The position numbers and the translations under genes are program-made. From positions 24,931-88,930 of the forward strand of contig JXTC01000602.1 of assembly GCA_002914845.1 (NCBI GenBank): a DNA stretch of 64,000 bases, in the 5' to 3' direction. Under the pieces are notes generated by a model. It did not search any database. It saw only the letters and a list, made by a program, of their open reading frames with translations, and was not told the DNA's origin. Positions 23,247 to 35,527 of this stretch are shown in pieces; within the stretch, counting starts at the first letter, position 1; the number at the start of each line of letters is the position of its first letter. Source of the stretch: Trema orientale. Lineage: Eukaryota; Streptophyta; Magnoliopsida; Rosales; Cannabaceae.

Positions 23247-26200
23247 TTGAAATTTTGTGAATTTATGCTAAAATTTTATTGCATGCTACATATCTATTAT
23301 TGCCCATTAGTGTATACTATATGTGAGTTGATATTTCAGGATATAATTATAGTGAACAAACAAACCCTAGGTAATATTGAGAGAGTGGGATCCTCATCTC
23401 AAGTTGATTTAAGAGATGAATGTATTGATCGCCTTACTAATTTGGTGGAACAGTTAATGAAAGGAGATGTCAGAAGAGAAGATCAATGTCCAGTAAATCC
23501 ACGACCTCCTCCTAGGATAGAGAACAATGAAATAGGAGGAGAAAGATGTCGAAAGCTATAACCACCGACATTTGAGGGCAGTGTCGATCCTATCATAGCT
23601 GAACAATGGATCCGAACAATAGAGAGAATACTAAATTATGCGAAAGTTCCAAATACTGAGAAGGTCCCATGTGCCTCCTTCATGCTTCGTAATGATGCTA
23701 AATATTGGTGGAATACCATGGGGAGTGTTCATGATGTGACTACGATGACTTGGGATAGATTTAAGGAACTTTTCTATAATAAGTATTTTTTTGATGCAGT
23801 TTGGGCTAGTAGAAGAACAGAATTTGTGAATCTGAAGCAGGGCAAGATGTCAGTGGCAGAATATATTCGTAAGTTTGACGAGCTATCTCGATATGCTCCA
23901 CATATGGTGGCTACAAATGAATTGAAAGTAGAGCAATTTTTGCAATGTCTTGGGAAGGGTATACTGCGAGACCTAAAGGCATGCGGAGTTAAGAATGTCC
24001 AATTCTTGCAAATAGCAGATAGAGCTCCAGATTCTAAATAGGCTGAAGAGGAGCAAGAAGAGAAGGAAAACAAAGAGAGAGAAAGACAAAACAGGGAGAA
24101 TCAAAAGAATTATAGATCAAATTTTCAGCCTAACTGAGGAGGTCAAGCTCAAAGTTTCCGTCCTTAAGATAACAGAAGAAAAAGAGCTCCTGTATCACAG
24201 AATAATCTAGACCAGAACAAGCACCCCAAGACTGGCCAAAGAAGTACTGCACAAGTTAAGTATTCGTGGTGTGGAAAGCCTCATGTAGGAGAATATAGAC
24301 TAAGAACTGGTTTGTGCTTCAAGTGCGGTAAAGTAGGTCATCGTATAAAGGATTGTCCAGATATGAAGGAAGAAAGAACGAAGGGCAATGCGAGACTTTT
24401 TTCTCTTACTGAGGAAGATGCAGCTGCCGATCCATCAGTGGTATCAGGTGATATCCTTATTTCTGGCATCAGTGCTCATGCATAAATAGATTCAGGTGCT
24501 ACACATTTATTTACATCGTTAGGATTTCTGAGAAGATTAAGTAGAGAACCAGAGAAGATGGTAAGTAAGTTGGGCACTACTATTCCTTCTGGTGATGTAT
24601 TATATTCAGAAAAGATCTTAAGAGCTTGTCTCATTATGGTAAATGGTAGAGAGATGTTTGTGAATCTAGTTATACTTAATATGCAAGATTATAAGGTTAT
24701 TTTTAGATATGGATTGGTTATCAAAATACCATGCTACGATTGATTGTAAGAAGAAAGTAGTGATATTTAAACCTCCAAGTGAAAAGTAATTTATGTTACT
24801 GGGACTCGAGGTAAATCAAAGTCTCTTATGATTTCGGCAATGAAAGCTAGAAGGTTATTACAGAATGGTTATGCTGGATTTTTAGCAAGTGTTGTAAATA
24901 TTTCTACAGAGTAGAAACTAAGGCCTGAGAACGTACTAATCGTACGTGAATTTCTTGAGATTTTCCCAGAAGATTAACCAAGATTATCACCTGATCGAGA
25001 AATTGAATTTGTGATTGATATGATACCTGATACAACACCAATTTCTAAGCATTCATACAGGATGGCTCTATTAGAGCTCAAAGAATTAAAGATCCAACTA
25101 TAAGAATTACTTGATAAGAGATTTATACATCCTAGTTTCTCACCATTAGGTGTAACAGTTCTATTCGTGAAGAAAAATAATGGAATTATGAGGCTGTGTA
25201 TTGATTATCATGAGTTGAATAAGGTGACCATCAAGAATGAGTATCCTCTTCCTAGGATTGATAATTTATTTGATCAGTTATAGGGAGCTTATATGTTTTC
25301 AAAGATTAATTTGAGATTGGATTATCATCAAATGAGGATAAAAGATGAAGACGTTCCTAAAACAGTCTTCAGAACACGTTATGGCCATTATGAGTTTTAA
25401 CTAATGCCATTTGGTTTGACAAATGCACCAGCAGTATTCATGAATCGAGTTTTCAAAGACTATCTAGATAAGTTTGTTATTATATTTATAGATGATATCT
25501 TGGTCTACTCACGGTCCGAGGAAGAGCATATTGAACATTTGAGGATCACTTTGCAGATTTTAAAGGAGAAGCAATTGTACGATAAGTTTAAAAAGTGTGA
25601 GTTCTGGCCGGATAAAGTATTTTTTCTTGTACATGTGGTCCCTAAAGATGGTATATATGTGGATTCAACCAAAGTTGAAGTAGTAAGCAAGTGGTCTAGT
25701 CCTACTAATGCAACTGAAGTACGAAGTTTCTTAGGTCTAGCAGGATATTACAGACATTTTATTGAGGGATTTTCAAAAATTGCAACGCCCTTGACACAGT
25801 TGAACAAGTGAATAATAAGTTCTAATAGTCTGATGCTTGTAAAAGGAGTTTTGAGGAACTGAAATAGAGACTAATTTCAACTCCAGTATTAACTTTACCA
25901 TCAGGCTCTGGAGGATTCGTTATCTACAGTAATGCCTCAAAGAAAGGATTAGGGCATATCTTGATACAAAATGGCAAAGTCATTGCCTATGCCTCTAGAC
26001 AATTAAAGGAATATGAACGGAATTATCCTATTCATGATTTAGAGTTAGCAGCTGTGGTGTTTGCATTGAAAATTTGGAGATATTATTTGTATAGTGAATA
26101 CTGTGAGATTTATACTGACCACAAAATTTTGAAGTACTTTTTCACATAAAAAGAGTTAAACATAAGACAAAGGAGGTGGTTGGAATTAGTGACAAGTTAT

Positions 26201-27835
26201 GATTGTAAAATTAATTATCATCTTGGTAAGGCAAATATTGTTGCTGATGTGCTTAGACAAAAGTCCTCTGGAAGTTTAGCAGCTTTACAGGTATTGTAGA
26301 AACCACTCAAGAAGATTTATGCAGATCGAAAATTGAATTAATCACTGGAAAATTATCTGCTATGATACTTTAGTCTACATTATTGGAGAGCATTAAACAA
26401 GGAAAACTTAAAGATCATTATTTAGTCAATCAGAAGTCAGAGATAGAAAAAGGGGAAAAGAGTGATTTCAGTATCGCAAGTAATGAGATTATGAAATTTT
26501 AAGGATAGATTATTTGTTCCTAATGATGGTAGTCTTAAAAGAAAAATTCTCATGGAAGCTTGTTATACTCCATACTCTGTATATCCTGGTACTGCAAAGA
26601 TGTACAATGATTTAAAAGTTCATTATTGGTGGCCGGGAATGAAGAAGGATATTATTGATTTTGTTGCACGATGTTTGACTTACCAGCAGATAAAAGTAGA
26701 ACATCAGAGGCTTACTGGATTTTTGCAACCGATACCAATACTGGATGGAAGTGGGAAGAAATCACTATAGATTTTGTCGTAGGATTACCAAGAACTAATA
26801 AGCAATACGATGCTATTTGGGTAATTATAGATATATACATAAAATCAGCACATTTCCTTCCTGTTCGAATAACTTATATTATGGATCAATTCGCTGAGTT
26901 ATACGTTCGAAAGATAGTTAGATTGCATGGAGTACCGCTTTTGATTATTTCTGACCATGACTCTAGGTTCACTTCAAAATTTTGGAGAGTGTTCAGAAAG
27001 CAATGGGAACTAAATTAAAGTTTAGTATAGCAATTCATCCCCAAACAGATGGTCGATCTGAAAGAATAATTCAGACTTTAGAAGATATGCTCAGAGCGTG
27101 TGTTTTGGATTTTCAAGGTGTGTTTTGGATTTTCAAGGTTCATGGAGCAAGTATTTACCTGTAATAGAGTTTGCCTATAATAATAGTTTTCAAGCTACGA
27201 TTGGTATCACTCCGTACGAGATGCTTTATGGTAGAAAGTACAGATCACCGGTACATTGGGATGAAATGGGTGAACGAAGATATCTTGGACTAGAACTTAT
27301 TAAAGTCACGGCTAAAGCCATTGAAAAGATAAGAAAAAGAATGCAAGTAGCACAAGACAGACAAGAAAGATATGCCAACATGAGAAGGAAGCCTTTGGAG
27401 TTTGATGTTGGAGATAATGTATTCTTAAAGGTAGCACCAGTAAGGTATAAGAAGGTTTGGAAAGAAGAGAAAATTGAGTTCCAAGTATATTGGGCCTTTC
27501 GAGATTCTTGACAGAGTTGGGAATGTAGCATATAGACTTGCCATACCACCAACTTTATCAACTGTCCACAACATCTTTCATGTTTCTATGCTGAAGAAAT
27601 GTGTTTCTGACCCTTCACAAGTTCTAAGTTATGAGCCGTTAGAGTTGACCGAAGATTTAAGTTACGAGGAATGGCCAGTTCAAATTCTTGACTAGAAAGA
27701 AAAAGAGCTCAGAAACAAGAAGATTTCTTTAGTGAAAGTCTTATAGAAAAATTGTGTAATAGAGGAAAATACATGGTAACATAAAGAAGATATGATGAGT
27801 AATTATCCTGATCTTTTCGATACGTAAATTTCAAG
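23247..27835 (+). mobile_element. gag-pol region of chromovirus B; fossil, broken
   Basis: The parts are recognisable in the plus strand: a retrotransposon gag domain (WWNTMG, YIRKFDELSRYAP), a CCHC knuckle (CFKCGKVGHRIKDC), reverse transcriptase (MPFGLTNAP and an IDDILVYS catalytic motif), RNase H ([14 protein letters not shown]), the integrase HHCC/core region (YNDLKVHYWWPGMKKDI) and the C-terminal GPFEIL block with a chromodomain-type tail. Domain order and tail place it among chromoviruses, Tekay/Del-like. It is heavily broken and cannot encode a working polyprotein. Confidence 0.88.
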
Positions 27836-27846
27836 AACGAAATTTT

Positions 27847-27866
27847 TTTTAAAGGAGGGGAGGATT
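27847..27866 (+). other. Polypurine tract next to the 3' LTR of chromovirus B
   Basis: A purine run (AAAGGAGGGGAGGA) lies immediately before the LTR start TGTAAAGCC, where plus-strand synthesis would be primed in an LTR retrotransposon. Confidence 0.7.
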
Positions 27867-30800
27867 GTAAAGCCCTAATTCTTCACAAATCTTTATTAAC
27901 CAATAGTAAGCGTGTTTCATGCCATAATAGGTTATTTTTTTGATTTTTTTTTTTGCATTATAAATTTACAATGGGAAATATTTATTGTAGTGCACTAAAC
28001 TTAAGAATGTTGACAGAAATTTAGTTTGTAAAGTAAGTTAATAGTCTCCTCAACATAGTAAATTTAGTGTGTTAGAATATAAGAAAAATCAAATTTTGTT
28101 TTTAGATATTACAGAAGAGATTTGATGTTTTTTTTATAAGTAGTATTATTTCATTTATTTATTTTATTTTATATCAATAATGAGTGCTAATTGGTCCCAC
28201 AAAAGTTAGGTATATATTTGTTATAAGTTGGTCAAATCTTTTTCATATATGTAATTATTACTATAGGAGATGTGTACATATATGTGCTAGTAGGACTCAG
28301 AAGTTAGTAACACATAATCTTATCTATTAGAAACCTCGAGTATATATCGCCACCTCACATAAATATAAAAAGAAAAAGTTAATCGATAAAATCTATCCTA
28401 AGTCACTACAATTCTTGTCTTACTTATATTATATATATAGAGTACAAAGAAGAAAAAGTTTACAATTTGTGACTAGAGCAAACACTAAAAGGAGAGAGTA
28501 AGCGTTGCATTGCAAGAAATCTAGGAATATAAGGTAAGGCTATATGTTATTTTTTTTTTAATTTTTGTATATTATTATAAGGCACTATGAGGTGATTACT
28601 ATATTTTATTTTAAGAAGTTTATTAATTATTATTAGTTGTACTCATTATAGACTATATATATTATTGTTATTGTTTTCGAAATATATAATTCTATATGGA
28701 TCTTAAGTAGGAAGTTAGTGGTAGTGTCTGATTATAGTATGCATAATTTATCAACTTGAATCTACATGTATGTCATCATTCATATATTTTGGAATCTTAG
28801 GAAAAAGAAAAAGATGTCGTTCATTTAATTTTAAAATGACAAACAGGTACTAGAACTAGTCAGTTATATATATATTATCAACTCAAAATTTAAATAGAGA
28901 AATAATTTATGACTAAATTAGAAATATAAGAAAAAAAATCAACCTTTTTGTAAGTGGACGATTTTATGAGCTAAGACTAATTCCTAGTGATTTTTGTTAC
29001 TATGTGAGGAATTAGAACACAAGAGATTTATTAGTATTGTATATTTTTGTCAGTTAATAATTTTGAAGAGACTACAATACTAGTAACTGTTAAGTAGATT
29101 CTACACTTAACTCTGCCATCCTTTCAAGCTTAAGAATCGTTCGTCTTTGAGCTCTTTTTATCTGAATTTGTTGTTTTGGTATATATTTCAGGTGAGAAGA
29201 CATTGAAAGGATAATACCGACTTTTTAAGTTTAATCAAGACTAATTTAAGACAATTTTGATCAATCGCGAGCGAAGACGGGCAATTAGCACGTCAGCAGT
29301 GTGTAGCAGTGCCAACAGTATGGAAAAGATTGGGTGCTGCGGCGCCAATTTCCAGAAACCTAGTGCCGTGGTGCCAGGAAGCAGTGCTGCAATGCCCGTT
29401 CGTGGTGCCGCGGCATCAATGCAATGCCACATTGCCATTTCGTATCGTTGCGGCGCCATCTCCTAGGTTCTATGGAATTGCAGCGCCATCCTCTTAACTA
29501 TCTTGGTACTGCAGCGTCACAAAGCGTAGAACATGTTGTAGAATTCTTAGATTGTGGCCGGTTTGTCTCCAGTATTTAACTTCTCTTCGGCTCAGTTGAG
29601 GATCATCACAGAAAAACTCTAGCAACCAGAGTTTTGGAGAGTTGTAGAGAGTTTTTGAAGGAAAAACAACAAGAAGAAGGAGGAATCAAGAGGATACGAG
29701 AAGAGTGACAAAGCTTCATAGAGTTTTTCTTTCTCTTCCTTCAGGTTTATTCTTTATTTTTTCTACAATGAACGTGTATAAGCTTTATTATTTCTAGGGA
29801 TGTAATTAAACTAGGGATGTAATTAAACTTCTAATGTAATTTAATTGCTTTAATTTCCACATTTGTTCTCGTTATCCATTGATGAGTTAATTGTTCTACC
29901 TTATACTTAATACTTTTATTTACTTAGCCACTAAATAAATTTGTTGTGTGAAACCTATACGAACTTGGAAAAGGGAATTTAGGTTTAGACATAGGTTGGA
30001 CAACATAAGATTACCTAGTGCAGGGTGAGTTTCAATAGGATAGGAATATACCTATGTAACTTATGCAACTATGCGTGAGAATTACCTAGCTTAAGTAATC
30101 TAATCAATTTATATTAAAAGTAACATATTATCTTGTTTAGATATTTTTACCTATGTCTTAGAAAGGAGTTTATGAATGCCATTGAATTCTCGGTTGTTAA
30201 TTCTAAATAGATGATTGAACGGTAAGGAAAACTAGCAATTGAATGAGTTAGAGGGTAGATTGCATCATTAGGCTTTTTATCATTGTTTATAAAACTGTCT
30301 TTGATTGTTTAGTGTTGATTTCTATTATTTTCTTTTATACTGAATTTACTTTTGAATTTTAGTTCAAATCAACAATTTCTTACTGTTTGGATAAATTGTC
30401 AACTAGTTAGGTTAGTACTTAGCATTTGTGAATCATTTACTCCTCGTGGGATTCGACACTTTTTTACCATTTATATTCCTTGTTGTGACCTGTATACCTG
30501 CGGTTTTGTGTATTAGAAATAGCCTAACAATAACAAAAAAAAATTATTTTTCAGTGAGTTTAGAATTATGCTACCATCTCTCTTAACTGTATCAGTTTCT
30601 ATGTTTTATGAGGTAAGTAACATTTCACTTGCAATGTAAGAACACTACATGGATTGTGTTAATTATGTGATTACGTATTACTTGCCTCAATAAAATGTAT
30701 ACATATCATTGCATACATGATATAAGCATAAACTATTTTCAATTTAAAGTTACGCTATTTTATTGTTCTTATAAGACTGGATTTTGGAAGAGAAATGAAA

Positions 30801-31507
30801 AATTTTGTGTACTATGTTGCTTGGAAGGTTAGGGTGGACACGGAACGTGGTGGGCCGACATTCCTAGTATGTGAAAAGTATACCCTTGGTGGGTTAGATC
30901 TTAGTGTGGATCAATGTGTTAGTAGCATGGGGATGACCTCTGATGTATACTGAGATTTGTGAAGTTTTCATACAAAAACCTCCATGATGCTTATGTTGTG
31001 GCTATTTTTGATATGTTATGTTATGCGGCTCAGTAACAGGTCTAATGTTCTACCAGACAATGTAGTATACAAAGGGCCCTATTTTGAGATATGATATTGT
31101 GAAAAGTTCACAAGAAAATCATGCATAATTTTACTTATTGAGTTATCATTCACTAGTTCTTACATTGCTGGCAACGATGTTTGATAGGTGAACATGTGAA
31201 TAGAAGCCAGATCCCGATCCTAGTTGTGTATATGGACTTTGAAATAAAACTGTGGGTGGAGAGCTTGCTATGTATATAGTTGTGCAAAGGATTTTTAGAT
31301 ACTAGCTTGTATGTTTGTACTATGTGTAGTATATGTAAATAAATAAATAAATCTACTATTTTCCGAATAAAGTTGAAAAAGTTTTTGTACGTTCACATAA
31401 TTTTTTTTTTCTATATTTCACTTTTATAAAAATATTAACATTTCTAATTTGTCAAAACTTATTTATAAATTATACATACGTAAGAATTGAAATGTCGAGA
31501 TGTTACA
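27867..31507 (+). repeat. 3' LTR of chromovirus B, interrupted by a solo LTR
   Basis: It matches 11688-13487 plus 22802-23265. Without the solo LTR and one target duplication it is about 2.2 kb. It ends GATGTTACA, followed by the AAAAT target duplication. Confidence 0.85.
29088..30529 (+). mobile_element. Solo LTR (gypsy-type, Tat/Athila-like end), 1442 bp; fossil
   Basis: It begins TGTTAAGTAG and ends AGCCTAACA, with TGTTA/TAACA inverted ends, and is flanked by GTAAC (29083-29087) and ATAAC (30530-30534); the other LTR of B has the unoccupied site ATAAC near 12977. No internal retroelement sequence accompanies it, so it is a solo LTR left by LTR-LTR recombination. The phrase CTCCTCGTGGGATTCGACAC near its end resembles LTR ends of Tat/Athila-type gypsy elements, a tentative family call. 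A GC-rich block lies at 29270-29480. Confidence 0.75.
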
Positions 31508-32829
31508 AAAATCTAATAGAGTAAGTCACATACATGGTAGAAAGCTTTAAAAAATAAGTAAAATCAAGCAACAAGGCACATAAAGCCGTAATAGCAAAGT
31601 CTTTCAATATGTATGTATATCTTTTAAAAATTTACCGTTAAACCATACCCAAGGTTTTCTAAGGAATCAAACATATTGTAAAAAATTTTCACACAATTTC
31701 TTTCCCATAAACATCTTATGTTTAGTTCTAAGTTAACTTGTAGAAAAATCTGTGAAAGCATTTCTTAGTTTCAAAGTCAAGTACCAAGAATATCTACTAA
31801 TTTCAAAACTAGAAAAATACTTGGAACTTTAAGTTTATAAAAATTATCTTGGTCTAAATGATTTTCCAACTAGCACTACCAAATATAGAATAAAATTTTC
31901 ACTTGTATCACTACCATATTTTTGTATTAGTAAGAGTTCAAATTTTATAATAGGGTAGTTTTATAAACCCAAATCTCAAATAGTGCAAAACGTTTTAAAA
32001 CCATATATTCTTTAAAGAAATGAATTACTTTCACCTAACCAATATTCAAGTTTAAAAAAATGTTTATTGTCCCCTTGGAAGTAAACATGTTACAATGATA
32101 AAATACAATGATACATATTGTTCAAACATGAATTGTCAACTTCCCAAAAGCTTCAAATCAAAACAACATAACATTAAATCCAACCAAATTCTACTAATTC
32201 TAGAATTTCCTTATGAAAATCAAACTTGGTAAGACTGAAAAAGAATAATTTTTAATTTGTAACCAAGTTCATATTATTAAATTAATCTATGAATAAAAAA
32301 TTAATATGTCTTTACCATCCAAAAGTCGGACCAATGCACGGTACAAGAATATGAAAACATATAGCCAAATACTCAAAATGAGTGATCACACAAAAATATT
32401 CCTCAAGCAAGTCAAATTACAACTCCACAAGCACCAATAATGTCAAGCCATGACACATGTGATACAAGATACTGAATTGCTATTTTAGAACCTACGAGGT
32501 TCATATAACTTACTATTGTAATGCGCATAGGAGTACAAGAGTGAATATCCATTTGAATCAGAGAATTTCGATAGGAGTAGAATTTTGATAGTCTCGTATC
32601 AATCCCAACACTTCTGAGATTAAAGTTTTTGGGATATAACTATCACAAAAATATCAGAGTTTCACTTTAAGAGATGAGCAAAGGATTCAAGACAAATCAG
32701 AGCAAAGACAATTTCTAAGTGATGTATGAGGTGTTTGTCAAATATTTTTCCAAAATCATTTTTTTAAACACTAAAATATCACAGGCAAGATCTCAGACAG
32801 ATCTGAAGCCTGAAGCTTTGATAATATTT
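31508..32829 (-). other. Internal region of retroelement A, right half; no coding detected
   Basis: This AT-rich 1.3 kb stretch lies between the end of chromovirus B and the 5' LTR of A. On the minus strand, just after the LTR end, ATTATCAAAGCTTC resembles a degraded initiator-Met primer binding site. I recognise no coding domain. Confidence 0.5.
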
Positions 32830-34851
32830 TGTCACAACTGAAAATCCAAAGTCGTGATTTTTAGAAATTTTAAGTTAAAACCGTAATAAACAGTGAATTT
32901 TCAAAATTTCAGAAAAAGTCAAGTACTTGAAATTTTATTTTAGTCTTCAAAACCTTATAAATTCTATTAATAAGAATCCTCTCATTAATCATAATTATTC
33001 AACAAAATATTCACTTAAAGTTTAGAAGAATTCTAGTTAATATATTTAGAAACTTTTTATTAAATCATAAATTTTGATAAAATGAGTCAGTATCCAAGAT
33101 AGTTTACAAAAATCATTTATGATTCAAAAACTCAAATTTATAGTATTATTGCCCTCGGAAATCCACTTATTAAAAACATTAAAATTGGCAAAATATTTGA
33201 ACAACAAAAAGAAATCAAACAGAATATAGACATCCACCAAGGAATAGGAATATGATTGCAAGCACAATCCAAGCAGCTTGTCTAGCCATCAAGACAACTA
33301 CCTCCAATAATTCAACACCTGAAAGTAGGACGAAGTATGAGAGGTGAGCACTTGAATGTTTAGTAGAGATTTAACTACATGGTAAAAAAAATTTTTTTAA
33401 TCAGTATAAAAATACTTACTTTCAATAGTCAGTAAAAATATTCAAACAGTTTTCTAGAAATTAAATTGAAATTATTGTCCAAAGGTTCAAACATTCTAAG
33501 CCATTATAAAAAACATCATCTCAAACAAGTACATATTATTTAAGTCAAGCACATAGCAAGCAACGTAGTCAATGACATGTCCGAGGAACCAAAGACTGGT
33601 GACTATATTATTTAAGAATATGTACCATTTTCCACAAAATCCTAAAATAGACCACGCAATGTTTTTAATCAACCAAGTTTAGTTCTCAAAACTAAATTCT
33701 CGTTCAATTTGGATTTTATAAAAATTTCGGTAATATAACAACCGTTTTCATCAAAGACCACAAAATCCAATTCCTGCAGAAAATAGTTCCAAAATAAGAT
33801 ATTTAGCATGCCAGCCAGTGTGACGTGCCTTCCAGGCAGTTTAATTATCAAATCATCTCAAAACAGGTCTAAATCAATTCTTTTCCAAATATTTCACAAA
33901 ATTCCATATTTATTCAAAATACGTAAAAACAAAATCATAATTAAACCAATTTTAGAATCAAATAATCGAATCTCTATCTCAAACGAGTGACTAGACCATG
34001 CTACGATACTGTATAGCACATTTGGTGTGATTTGTTGATCGTTTAGAGGGTCGGGGGTTATTTTTGAACCCTCGATCTCTCGCTTTGAAATATCATTTTT
34101 TCCAACGGAGTCTCAAATCAAAAAAAGACATCACCACTGAATTCCTAGTATCTAAATTAGCTAGGTTAGGTATGTAACTTGACCGATTCGGACTTGGGCC
34201 AAAACCAGACCCCGTGGCATGTAAAACGAGGCGAAATCCACACCGTCAGATTTCGTTTCCCGGCCAATAACCAAACAAAGTCGATATATATCTCATTTTT
34301 CATATTTTCATGAGTACATCACAAATATGACATTTATTTTATGATCTAATGGTCAAATTAAAAAGTCAATATCTGAAACAAAAAAGCTTAAACCATCAAC
34401 AATGGCAAAATTTAATCCGGGCAAAACCGAGTTTAGATAGATAGATATATATATATGTATACCATTAGAAAGCTTGCATTGAGACGAGTTCTGAAAGCCC
34501 AAAATCGCAACTTGACGTTGCCGGAATTGGCACCGAAATTGAAATTTTTAACGGGCATTTTACCAGTGAAATAGTGTTCCAGCAGCTCGAGGTAGCGGCT
34601 AGAGCTTCATGGTGGCGGTGCAGTTCATCTGGAACCAGTGGCACGGCCCGTCAATGGCCGAAGGGTGGGCAGCGGTGGTGTAAGCCGTGAGCGGCATTTG
34701 AACAAAACTTTTTTTTCTCCAATCGGATTCTGGATATGAGCACGAGAGAAAGATATGGTGCGGAGAAAGAGTGTGTGGGGTTTTTTTTTTTAAATGTGGG
34801 TCCCACCACTTATTTTAGTTAAAAAAAGAAAAAGTAAAGTGGGGTTTTATA
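32830..34851 (-). repeat. LTR of retroelement A (5' LTR)
   Basis: It matches 7094-9276 along its length, with the same GAGCACGAGAGAAAGA and GTGGGTCCCACCA blocks near the outer edge. It is about 2.0 kb. It is followed by AAAGT, the presumed target duplication partner of AAAGG at 7089-7093. Confidence 0.75.
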
Positions 34852-34856
34852 AAAGT

Positions 34857-35527
34857 GGGACTTGGATCCTTTATCCAAGTTTGCCTACCCAAACCTCTAT
34901 CTATCTAGTTATACAATGACACGTCATTAAAAATATTTTGTCTTTCAACTCTTTACACATTGGTTTATAATGGCCGTTACTCCTTTAACATTTATTATTA
35001 TTTTTTCTTTTTTTTTCTCAGAAAAAGGTAACAATGGTATGCGATAGAAGAAGTGCAGCATATGATCCCTACCCCACTCTATCACTTGCTTAATCTCCCA
35101 AATCAGCCATAGTAAAGTTCTAGATTTGGGTAAAGATTTTGAAATACCAAAAACTTACACCAATATTGTGGCATCATTTTCAGCCATATAAATTGAAATA
35201 GTATAGTCATACTTTTAAAAAATGTGGTTAAAACGATTTGCACCTCATGTGGTGTAAGTTTTTTTATATAAGATATTGGTGTTTTTAGGATTACTCTCCT
35301 TATTTTTTTGAATCCAATCCTAACCCATATTTTTTTTTAAATCCATATTCTCAAAGATCGAATGGAAGCCTTGTCGATGTAGGACGCATCTGACTAGCCA
35401 ATTTCTCCAAGCTTGAGTTCGACTTCCTTGCTGGGTTCCAATCCATACCCTCCATAATGGGTGGTTGAAGATATGGAATCTTAAATCTGCTTTGTAATAG
35501 AAGGACTACGAAAAGAAATAAACTAAG
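34857..35527. other. Intergenic stretch, nothing recognised
   Basis: About 670 bp between retroelement A and the MULE. It contains poly-T and poly-A runs and a moderately GC-rich patch (35340-35460), but I could not recognise a coding frame, terminal repeat or array in it. Confidence 0.4.

Larger units (their letters stand above)
11688..23265 (+). repeat. 5' LTR of chromovirus B, interrupted by a CACTA element
   Basis: The sequence at 11688-13487 and 22802-about 23265 together matches the 3' LTR at 27867-31507. Without the inserted CACTA element it is about 2.25 kb. The inner edge is approximate because the last few bases differ from the 3' LTR. Confidence 0.8.
11688..31507 (+). mobile_element. 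Ty3/gypsy chromovirus B (Tekay/Del-like), plus strand, nested in A; fossil
   Basis: The LTRs start TGTAAAGCC at 11688 and at 27867; the second ends GATGTTACA at 31507. Perfect 5 bp target duplications AAAAT flank it (11683-11687 and 31508-31512). Internal parts in order: gag (about 23360-24050), zinc knuckle (about 24250-24360), protease region, reverse transcriptase (about 25100-25700), RNase H (about 25850-26150), integrase (about 26550-27500) and a chromodomain-like end (about 27640-27830). A polypurine tract (AAAGGAGGGGAGGA) abuts the 3' LTR. The coding region is broken, with well over ten breaks. LTR divergence read by eye over about 220 bp is 8-9%, younger than A. The left LTR contains a CACTA element and the right LTR a solo LTR. 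Confidence 0.9.
7094..34851 (-). mobile_element. Gypsy-type LTR retroelement A, minus strand, split by a nested element; fossil
   Basis: The LTRs lie at 7094-9276 (the 3' LTR in element orientation) and 32830-34851 (the 5' LTR). In plus orientation they begin TGTCACRACT and end near GTGGRGTYTTAYA. The flanks AAAGG (7089-7093) and AAAGT (34852-34856) look like a 5 bp target duplication. The purine-rich tract next to the 3' LTR and a degenerate initiator-Met-type primer site near 32814-32826 fit Ty3/gypsy. The internal region (9277-11687 and 31508-32829, about 3.7 kb) shows no recognisable gag or pol, so this looks like a non-coding LARD-like derivative. LTR divergence over a 250 bp stretch aligned by eye is roughly 12-15%, so it is old. 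It is broken, and element B sits inside it. Confidence 0.75.

Noticed and set aside
29241-29497. GC-rich overlapping open frames with AAP/GAI-type composition
   Set aside because: They lie inside the solo LTR at 29088-30529 on both strands; composition alone explains their length.
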